Part shown: one piece after another, positions 33,161-42,042 of the stretch | Position numbering within the stretch: position 1 is the first letter of the stretch | Layout of the letters: each line of letters opens with the position of its first letter | DNA from: an uncultured Zoogloea sp. | Lineage (GTDB): Bacteria > Pseudomonadota > Gammaproteobacteria > Burkholderiales > Rhodocyclaceae | DNA length: 64,000 nt | Reading direction: 5' to 3' | Assembly (NCBI GenBank): GCA_937967645.1 | Contig: CALBTT010000184.1 | Coordinates: forward strand, 4,297 to 68,296 | Notes under the pieces: model-generated | The model's database searches: none | Told to the model about the DNA's origin: nothing | What the model saw: the letters and a program-made list of their open reading frames with translations, nothing else | Program-made: the position numbers and the translations under genes

Positions 33161-33976
33161 TCACTCGACGAAGCGCATCGACACGCTGCCCAGCTCCTGG
33201 AAGCGGGCGATCACGCTGTCACCGGCCTTGACCGGCACGGCCTCGGTGATGCCGCCGCTCATCACAAAGCTGCCGGCGGGCAGGCCCTCGCCCAGCTCGG
33301 CGAGGATGTTCACCAGCATGGCGATGGCTTCGGCCGGGTGGCCCAGCACCGCGGCGGCCGCGGCGCCGGCGACGATCTCGCCGTTTTTCTCCATCACCAC
33401 GCCGAGGGTCGGCAGGTCCAGGTCTTCCACATAGCGGGGCCGCCCGCCGCCGACGAAGCGCGCCGACGAGCCGTTGTCGGCGACCACGCTGGGCAGGTCG
33501 AACTTGAAGCCGGAGAAGCGCGAATCGATGATCTCCACCGCCGGCAGCACGTAGTCGGTGGCTGCCAGCACGTCCTGGCGGGTGCAGCCGGGGCCCTGCA
33601 GCGCCTTCTTGGTGACGAAGGCCACTTCGCACTCGACCCGCGGATGCACCAGGTCGCCGGTGCGGATGGCCGAGTTCTCCGGCCGCGCCATGCGGTCGGT
33701 CAGGAAACCGATGGACGGCACATCCACCCCCATCTGCTTCATCTTGGCCCGCGAAGTGAGGCCGGCCTTCCAGCCGACCTGCTTGTGCCCCGCAGCGAGG
33801 AAGCGCCGGCGCAGTTCCAGCTGCACCGCATAGCCGTCGGCAATGGTCATGCCCGGGTATTCGTCGGTAAGCTTGGGAATGGCGTAAGCCCGGGTCTGGG
33901 CGCCTTCGACCCGTTCGCACAGGCGGACGATGTCTTCACGGGAGAGGGTAAGGCTCGGGGTCAGATTCATGCTCAT
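33161..33976 (-). CDS. dmpH: 4-oxalocrotonate decarboxylase
   Basis: 271 residues of the fumarylacetoacetate hydrolase-like DmpH/XylI family (VGWKAGLTSRAKMKQMGVD, RVECEVAFVTKKALQGPG with metal-site Glu residues). Decarboxylates 2-oxo-3-hexenedioate and works with DmpE. The ATG at 33976 has AAGGAG; it overlaps the dmpE stop as ATGA. Confidence 0.94.
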   Translation of the reverse strand: MSMNLTPSLTLSREDIVRLCERVEGAQTRAYAIPKLTDEYPGMTIADGYAVQLELRRRFLAAGHKQVGWKAGLTSRAKMKQMGVDVPSIGFLTDRMARPENSAIRTGDLVHPRVECEVAFVTKKALQGPGCTRQDVLAATDYVLPAVEIIDSRFSGFKFDLPSVVADNGSSARFVGGGRPRYVEDLDLPTLGVVMEKNGEIVAGAAAAAVLGHPAEAIAMLVNILAELGEGLPAGSFVMSGGITEAVPVKAGDSVIARFQELGSVSMRFVE

Positions 33977-34770
33977 GCCGCGCTCCTTCCGGCAAACTTG
34001 ACGCGGCAGCTGCCGAGGCCGCCCACCGTGCATACGAGTTCGTCGCCATCGACGACCGGCACCAGGGCCGATTGGGAGCCGGACAGGATCACCTCGCCGG
34101 CCTTGAAGGGGATGCCCAGCTCACCCAGGGTATTGGCCAGCCAGGCCACCGCATTGGCGGGCGAGCCCTGCACGGCGGCGCCGACGCCGGTAGAGAAGAT
34201 CTCGCCGTTCTTCTCCAGCACCATGCCGGCCAGGGTGATGTCCAGCTTGCGCGGATCGCCCTTGGCCTTGCCCAGCACATACACGCCACAGGAGGCGTTG
34301 TCCGCCACCGTGTCCTGGATCTTGATCTTCCAGTCGGTGATGCGCGAATCGACGATCTCGAAGCACGGCGTCACGTAGTCGGTGGCGCGGATCACGTCCA
34401 TCGCGGTGATGCCCGGCCCCTGCAGGTCTTCCTTCAGCACGAAGGCCAGCTCGGCCTCGGCCTTGGGCTGGATCAGGCTGCCCAGGTCGATGGTGTCGCC
34501 CTCCTGGTAGACCATGCCCGAGGTGAGCTGGCCGAAGTCCGGCTGGAACACGCCCAGGAAGTCCTGCACGGGCTTGCTGGTGACGCCGATCTTCTTGCCC
34601 ACGATGGTCTCGCCGGCCGCCACCCGGCGCTCGATGTAGCGCAGCTGGATGCGGTAGGCATCGGCCAGGGTGATCTCCGGCTCCTGTTCGAGCAGCGGCG
34701 CGATGGTGCGGCCCGCCCGCCACGCCTCGTACAGCGCATCGCCGTAATGCTGGATCTTGTCTTCGTTCAT
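33973..34770 (-). CDS. dmpE: 2-oxopent-4-enoate hydratase
   Basis: 265 residues, DmpE/XylJ family, related to DmpH (IGVTSKPVQDFLGVFQPDFG, KAEAELAFVLKEDLQGPGIT). Hydrates 2-hydroxypenta-2,4-dienoate to 4-hydroxy-2-oxovalerate. Translation coupled to dmpH. Confidence 0.94.
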   Translation of the reverse strand: MNEDKIQHYGDALYEAWRAGRTIAPLLEQEPEITLADAYRIQLRYIERRVAAGETIVGKKIGVTSKPVQDFLGVFQPDFGQLTSGMVYQEGDTIDLGSLIQPKAEAELAFVLKEDLQGPGITAMDVIRATDYVTPCFEIVDSRITDWKIKIQDTVADNASCGVYVLGKAKGDPRKLDITLAGMVLEKNGEIFSTGVGAAVQGSPANAVAWLANTLGELGIPFKAGEVILSGSQSALVPVVDGDELVCTVGGLGSCRVKFAGRSAA

Positions 34771-34785
34771 TGAAATGTCCCGATA

Positions 34786-34867
34786 TGTAGGGGCGGCTTC
34801 AGCCGCCCGCGGAGATTGGGAAATGGAGGTTTTGCGGAGTCTGCGGGCGGCTGAAGCCGCCCCTACA
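34786..34867. repeat. REPIN-like inverted pair, copy 4 (inside the operon)
   Basis: The same 23-base arms with a longer centre of 36 bases, in the 127-base gap between dmpC and dmpE. Confidence 0.9.
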
Positions 34868-34897
34868 GGGCCCTACAGGCCCTTACAGACCCCTGCA

Positions 34898-36358
34898 TCA
34901 CAGCTTCACGCAGATGTTTCTGGTCTCGGTGTAGAACTCGAGGGAATGCACGCCCCCTTCGCGGCCGATGCCCGACTGCTTGGAGCCGCCGAAGGCCGTG
35001 CGCAGGTCGCGCAGGAACCAGCTGTTGATCCAGGTGATGCCCACCTCGACCCGCGCCGCGACACGGTGTGCGCGGGCCAGGTTGGTGGTCCAGATGGTGG
35101 TGGACAGGCCGTAGTCGGTGGCATTGGCCAGCTTCACCACCTCGTCCTCGCTGTCGAAGGGGCGGATGTGGCAGCACGGGCCGAAGATCTCCTCGCGCAC
35201 CACGGCGGCCGTCTCGGGCAGGCCGGTCCAGATGGTGGGCTGCACCCAGGCGCCCTCGGCCAGTTCGGCCGGCATCGCCGGCTCGCCGCCGCCGGTCACC
35301 AGGGTGGCGCCCTCCTCCACCGCCTTGCGGTAGTAGGAGAGGACCTTCTGCTTGTGCTCCTGGCTGATCAACGGGCCATAGTTGGCCGCGTGATCCTCCG
35401 GGCGGCCGTACTTGACGGCCTCGGCGCGGGTCTTGAGGGCCGCCACGAAACGCTCGAAGATCGGCCGCTCCACATAGACCCGCTCAGTGCCCAGGCAGAC
35501 CTGCCCGGTGTTGAGGAAGGCCGAGCGGAAGATGCCGTCCACCGCTGCGTCGAAGTCCGCATCGGCGAAGACGATGCCGGCGTTCTTGCCGCCCAGCTCG
35601 AAGGACACATCGCGCATGCCGTCGGAGGCGGCCTTCATGATGGCCGCGCCGGTGCGCGTCTCGCCGGTGAAGGTGATCGCGTCCACACCCGGGTGGCGGG
35701 TCAGGAACTCACCGGCCGAATCCGGCCCGAAGCCCTGCACCACGTTGTACACCCCCTTGGGGATGCCCACCGCGTTCATCACCTCGCCGAGCAGCGCCGC
35801 GGTGTGGGGCGACTCCTCGGAGGGCTTCACCACCACCGTGTTGCCGCAGGCCAGGGCGGGGCCGACCTTCCAGGTCATCAGCAGGAAGGGGGCGTTCCAC
35901 GGGCTGATCACGCCGATCACGCCCTTGGGCACGCGGATGCCGTAGTTGAGGGCGCCACGGCCATCCGGCGTGGCCATCTGGAAGGACTCGGCCGGCACGT
36001 TCTTGACCACGTCGGCAAAGACCTTGAAATTGGCCGCACCGCGGGGGATGAAGACATGCCGCATGACATGCGAGGGCTGGCCCGTGTCGGCCATCTCGGC
36101 GGCCACGAAGTCCTCGAAACGGCGGGTGATCTCGTCGGCCACGCCATACAGCAGATCCACCCGCTGCTCCAGGGTCAGCCCGCCCCACTCGCCCTCCAGC
36201 GCAGCCCGCGCGGCCCGCACCGCGGCGTCCACGTCGGCCTGGCCGGCCTCGGTGATCCGGGCGATCACCCGGTTATCCACCGGGGAGCGCTTCTCGAAGG
36301 TCTTGCCGCCCTGCCCGGCGGTGTATTCACCGCCGATGAAATTCTCGATGAGACGCAT
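34898..36358 (-). CDS. dmpC: 2-hydroxymuconic semialdehyde dehydrogenase
   Basis: 486 residues, aldehyde dehydrogenase superfamily: SPWNAPFLL (152-160), Glu254 in FELGGKN, Cys288 in NTGQVCLGTERV. N-terminus MRLIENFIGGEYTAGQGGKT and the whole sequence match XylG/DmpC. It oxidises the meta-ring-cleavage product of catechol to 2-hydroxymuconate. First gene of the lower pathway operon; GAGG precedes ATG 36358. The ring-cleaving dioxygenase (dmpB) is not beside it. Confidence 0.93.
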   Translation of the reverse strand: MRLIENFIGGEYTAGQGGKTFEKRSPVDNRVIARITEAGQADVDAAVRAARAALEGEWGGLTLEQRVDLLYGVADEITRRFEDFVAAEMADTGQPSHVMRHVFIPRGAANFKVFADVVKNVPAESFQMATPDGRGALNYGIRVPKGVIGVISPWNAPFLLMTWKVGPALACGNTVVVKPSEESPHTAALLGEVMNAVGIPKGVYNVVQGFGPDSAGEFLTRHPGVDAITFTGETRTGAAIMKAASDGMRDVSFELGGKNAGIVFADADFDAAVDGIFRSAFLNTGQVCLGTERVYVERPIFERFVAALKTRAEAVKYGRPEDHAANYGPLISQEHKQKVLSYYRKAVEEGATLVTGGGEPAMPAELAEGAWVQPTIWTGLPETAAVVREEIFGPCCHIRPFDSEDEVVKLANATDYGLSTTIWTTNLARAHRVAARVEVGITWINSWFLRDLRTAFGGSKQSGIGREGGVHSLEFYTETRNICVKL

Positions 36359-36419
36359 GCTTACCTCGATATCAAGTCTGGAATCGCCAAACCCCGAGGG
36401 CCCGGCATGGAGACCAGTC

Positions 36420-36445
36420 TATGAATCGAGATTCATACCGTCCAA
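36420..36445 (-). promoter_or_regulatory. Palindrome and candidate promoter before dmpC
   Basis: TATGAATCGAGATTCATA (36420-36437) is a perfect palindrome with 8-base arms. On the minus strand it lies just after TTGGAC (36445-36440), where the spacer of a sigma70 promoter would be. A further inverted pair, TTCATACCG (36432-36440) and CGGTATGAA (36476-36484), overlaps it. No regulator gene is adjacent, so the cognate protein is unknown. Confidence 0.6.
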
Positions 36446-36525
36446 TACTTAATCACTTCACACTCAATACCATTTCGGTATGAAAAAACGCGCACGCGTG
36501 CCGCCGCAGACGACCTAGCCGAGGC

Positions 36526-37101
36526 CTACTTCCTGCTCCGGCCCTGCTGCATCTCCCTGACCAGCTGATCCGCCGGCTTGATGCCCTTGCAGTCGCTGCC
36601 CAGGAAGCTCATGCGCGACTCGGTCTGCATGGTGTGCTTGCCACTGGCGTCGGTGAGGGTCATGTCCATCCGGGTGATGACCGAGTCGCCGTTGATGAGG
36701 CTCTCGCCCTTGCCCACCACGCCCGGGCAGTTCATCTCGAAGCTCACCTTGTTGCCGCTGCGGGTGGTCCGGGTCGGCTCGCAGCGGTTGTCGCCCTGCA
36801 GCACCGGTTTGTCCTGGGCCGCCATCTCGGGGCTGATGCAGACGCGGTGGGTGTTCGGGCCGCCGCTGCCCATGCCACGGCTCCCCATCGCCTGCTCCAT
36901 CTGCTTGCGCTGCTCGGGCGGCATGCCGGCCAGGTGCTTCTGCATCTCGGCCTGCATCGCCGCCATCCGGGCGGTCATGTCCTGACCGTCGATGACCTGC
37001 TTGTCCATGCGGATCTCCCACAGGCCCGGCCGGGTCATCGGCTCGGCCGATGCGCTCACGGACAGCAGGGCGAGGCATGCCGCCACAGTCACTTTCTTCA
37101 T
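36526..37101 (-). CDS. DUF3617 domain-containing periplasmic protein
   Basis: 191 residues. Signal peptide 1-19 (ending ASA), then the DUF3617 start PMTRPGLWEIRMDKQ and a conserved Cys pattern (RVCIS, NRCEP, MNCPG, SDCKG; four Cys that may form two disulfides). Family function is unknown. Own ribosome site AGGAG. Confidence 0.82.
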   Translation of the reverse strand: MKKVTVAACLALLSVSASAEPMTRPGLWEIRMDKQVIDGQDMTARMAAMQAEMQKHLAGMPPEQRKQMEQAMGSRGMGSGGPNTHRVCISPEMAAQDKPVLQGDNRCEPTRTTRSGNKVSFEMNCPGVVGKGESLINGDSVITRMDMTLTDASGKHTMQTESRMSFLGSDCKGIKPADQLVREMQQGRSRK

Positions 37102-37251
37102 GTAAATCTCCTGTCAGGATGCCGGTCTGCGGATCCGGTTGCGGCGGTTCAGGGCTGGCGAACAGGGTTAGCGCGTGCCTGGAGCAGGCTCAAGGCTCAA
37201 GCCGGCTCCAGTCTGGCGGATGCATCGATGGTCTGCAGGGTCGCAGGCGCG

Positions 37252-37569
37252 TCAGCCATTCTCGATCAGATCGTCGCGAACCTTGCGCAGCCCTTCCGGC
37301 ATGGTCAGGGTTTCCCGGTCCCATCCTTCGAGGGTCAGGATCTCGTCCATGCAGGCCTCCATGATGGCATGGGCCTCGGCCGCTGCCCGTGCAATGATCT
37401 GGTGGACTTTCGGATCCGTCTTGGTCGATGACTCGCAATTGACCTGATACTTGTACAGATCACGCAGACGCCGTACATGCTCGGCGACCTGAGCGGGGCA
37501 AGCGCACATGTAGAGCATCGCTTCCTCGACAATGGCGGTCAATTGCTGCTCGGTGAATTGCTTGTCCAT
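37252..37569 (-). CDS. Hypothetical helical protein of 105 residues
   Basis: I do not recognise the family. The protein is predicted all-helical with charged surfaces, has a CAC motif (MLYMCACPAQVAEHVRRL) and further Cys at VNCESS and EACMDE, so metal binding is possible. No signal peptide or membrane segment. Codon use is like the neighbours. It sits alone upstream of the DUF3617 gene and divergent from the MHYT kinase. Confidence 0.65.
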   Translation of the reverse strand: MDKQFTEQQLTAIVEEAMLYMCACPAQVAEHVRRLRDLYKYQVNCESSTKTDPKVHQIIARAAAEAHAIMEACMDEILTLEGWDRETLTMPEGLRKVRDDLIENG

Positions 37570-37735
37570 GGTAGTGGTCTCTGGCTACGGTTTTACAGCT
37601 GAAGTGTAGCAAGAAAATTTTTTGACCCGCAGAAACGCCCGGATCGCCCGCCCCTGAGAGACTAGAATCCGCGTACTCCAGTTCAGCCCCCGCCCCGCGC
37701 CCCCGCGGCGCCCGCCATAACCCGACGTTTTTTAC

Positions 37736-40700
37736 ATGCTCCTCGACCTTTTCCTGCTGTCCGACCGGCCTTCCCCCACTCCGCTCTACGGTGAATACGA
37801 CATCCCCCTGGTGGCCCTGTCGGTCTTCGTGGCCGTTCTGGCCGGCATCATGGCACTTCAGCTGGCCGGCATGGCACGGGGCGGGAAGCACCGCCTGAAC
37901 CGGCAGGTCTACCTGCTGTCGGGCGCGTTCGTGCTGGGCTCCGGCGTCTGGTCGATGCACTTCATCGGAATGCTGGCCTACAGCGCATGCAGCACAGCCC
38001 GCTACGACCCGGTGATCACGCTGCTTTCCATGCTGCCGAGTTTCCTGGCCTCATGGATCGCGCTGGTCCTGCTGGCGCAGAAACGGGTCAGCCTGTGGCA
38101 GCTCGTCATCAGCGGCGTATCCGTGGGTGCGGGTATCGGGATCATGCATTACAGCGGAATGGCGGCCGTGCACACGTCGCGGATCCTGCGTTTCGAACCC
38201 ATCATGTTCTCGGTGTCCATCGCGGTGGCCGTGGTGCTGTCGATACTGGCCCTGTGGCTGCGCTTCGGCCTGCTCGCCAACAAGCGCTTCGGCCAGCACG
38301 AGATCAACCTGCTCAGTGGCGCAGTGCTGGGCCTTGCCATCTCCGGCATGCACTACACCGGCATGGAGGCTGTCCGCTTCCTGCCCAACCCCGAGTCGGA
38401 ATGGTTGCTGGAATCCAACGCCTATCTTGCCGTCGCCATCGCCGGCACCACCATCCTGGCCATCCTCATCACCGGTGGGGTCAATGCGCTGCTGCGCTAC
38501 CGCAGCCTCTACCAGCGCATGGTGCTCAACGAGGCGCGCACCCGGACCATCGTCGAAACCGCCGTGGACGGCATCATCACCATCGACAGCACGGGCATCA
38601 TCCGTGCCTTCAACAGCGCCGCCGAGATCATCTTTGGCTGGCCCGCCGCCGAGGTGATCGGGCATAACATCAAGATGCTGATGCCCGAGCCCGAGCACAG
38701 CCAGCACGACCGCTATCTGCAGGACCACCTGGCCACCGGGCGGGCCCGGATCATCGGCTCGGGCCGCGAAGTGACCGGCCTGCGCAAGGACGGCACAACA
38801 TTCCCCCTGCGCCTGGCCCTCGGCAAGGCCGCCCTCAACAACGAGACCCTGTTCGTCGGCTTCATCACCGACCTCACCGACAGCAAGCGGCGCAATGCCG
38901 AATTCGAGGGCGTGGTGAATGCCATCGGCCGCTCCCTGGCCGTGATCGAGTTCGAGCTGGACGGCACCATCCGGCATGCCAACGCGAACTTCCTGGGCAT
39001 CACGGGTTATCGCCTGGACGAATTGGTGGGACGCCACCATTCCGTCCTCTGCATGCCCAGCGAGGTGGCCTCCAGTGCCTACCACGAGCTGTGGGACACC
39101 CTGCGCCAGGGCGGCTATGCCTCCGGCGACTTCCACCGCATCGGCAAGGACGGCAAGGAGGTCTGGATCCACGGCAGCTACAACCCCATCCTCGGTCCGG
39201 ATGGGCGGCCCTACAAGATCATCAAGTTTGCCAGCGACCTCTCCGAGCGCCACGCCATGGAGCAGGACCTGCGCGAGGCCAAAGCCCGGGCCGAGCAGGC
39301 CGCAGAAGCGAAGAGCACCTTCCTGGCCAACATGAGTCATGAGATCCGCACGCCGATGAACGCCATCATCGGCTTCACCGACGTGCTCCTCGGCGAGCCC
39401 ACCAGCGACGCCCAGCGCCGGCACCTGACCACCGTGCGCAACGCGGCCCGCAACCTGTTGCTGCTGCTCAACGACATTCTCGACACCGCCAAGCTGGAGC
39501 GCGGTGCCATCGAGCTGGAGGTCCGCGACTTCTCCCTGCGTGAAGTCTGCATGCAGAGCCTCGCCGCCCTGCGCATCAACGCCCGGGCCAAGGGCCTGCC
39601 CCTGGTGCTCGACTACCCGGATCCGGTGCCGGAGTTCTTCAAGGGCGACGCCCTGCGCATCCAGCAGATACTGCTCAACCTGGTCGGCAACGCCGTCAAG
39701 TTCACCGAGAAAGGCCAGGTCACGCTGAGCGTCAGCCACCGGGAGGGCATGCTCCACCTGGACATCCGGGATACCGGCATCGGGATTCCGGCAGACCGCA
39801 TCGCGCGCATCTTCGAACCCTTCTCCCAGGCCGACGCGTCGATGAGCCGCCGCTTCGGCGGGACGGGCCTCGGCACCACCATCGCCCGCCAGTTCATCGA
39901 GCTGATGCGCGGCCGCATCCGGGTGGACAGCGAGGTCGGCGTCGGCAGCTGCTTCCACGTGGAACTGCCGCTGCCCCCCGGCGAAGCGGTCATGGTCCGC
40001 CAGGAGCAGGCGCCCATCGCGCTGCCGCCGCTCAGGATGCTGGTGGCCGACGATGTGCCGCAGAACCTCGAGTTGCTGCAACTCATGCTGGGCCGCCTCG
40101 GCCATACCCTGACCACCGCCACCAACGGTGAGGAGGCGGTGCAGGCCTTTGCCGCGGGGCGCTTCGACATCGTGCTGATGGACGTGCAGATGCCCGTCCT
40201 CAGCGGCCTCGATGCCAGCCGGCAGATCCGCCGGCTGGAGGCGGAAAGTGGGCGTTCCCCGACGCCCATCATCGCCCTCACCGCCAGCGTCCTGGAAGAG
40301 GACGCCCACGCGGCCCGCGAAGCCGGCATGGACGGCTTCGCCAACAAGCCGGTCGACCTCCACCTGCTGGGCCTGGAAATGGCCCGGGTGCTCAGGATCC
40401 AGCCTCTGCCCGACCCGGCGGGCAGACCCCGGCAGGCACCCGCAGTACGCGGCTCGGTCATCGACTGGACGCGGGGGCGCACGCTGTGGGGCAGCGAGCA
40501 GGCCCATCGCGACGCCATCCACCGCTTTCTCGCCGATTTCGGCAAGTCCGTTCCGGAGCTGCGCCTGCTCCTGGATACCCCGGACGAGCTGGCCGCCCGC
40601 CTCCATCGCATGCGGGGCGCCGCAGGCAACCTCGCCCTGTCCCGGGTGGCCAGCCTGGGTGCCACGCTCGAACGGGAGCTGCCCGCAGGCAACCGTCAGG

Positions 40701-41022
40701 CAAGCCTCGCCCTGCTCGACCGCCTGGCCGACGAGCTGATCGACGTCAGCGAGACACTGGGCCTGCCCACCGCCTCGGGCAGCGGGACCCCGGCCGACGC
40801 GGCACACCCCGACAACCCGCAGCTGCAGCCCCTGCTGCAGGAGCTGGACGCGGCCCTGGCCCACGGCGAACTGGCGGAGTCCGCCCTGGTCACACTCCGG
40901 AGCATGCTGCCACAATCAAGCCTGGGCCCGCTGGAGGACGCCCTCGACGCCTTTGACTTCGATACGGCAAGACAGGTCCTTGCCGACCTGCAGAGCCGCC
41001 ACCGCAAGGACGAATCCGCATC

Positions 41023-41026
<4 letters not shown>
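37736..41026 (+). CDS. MHYT-domain hybrid sensor histidine kinase
   Basis: 1096 residues. Seven transmembrane helices (about 25-250) bear three MHYT-type motifs: MHFIGM (74), MHYSGM (137), MHYTGM (205), which in the family are proposed to bind copper and sense O2, CO or NO. Then PAS (about 265-385), PAS (about 390-505), kinase with His535 (SHEIRTPMN) and ATPase (GGTGLGTTIARQF), receiver Asp816, and an Hpt-like tail with His957 in LHRMRGAAGN. The full phosphorelay is in one protein. ATGA overlap with the HD-GYP gene makes that its partner. Confidence 0.9.
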
Positions 41027-42024
<998 letters not shown>

Positions 42025-42042
42025 CCAGGCCAGCGGTGAAGC

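Noticed and set aside
38051..40915. 954-codon minus-strand frame under the MHYT kinase
   Set aside because: Pure shadow of the kinase gene; no domain or start signal.
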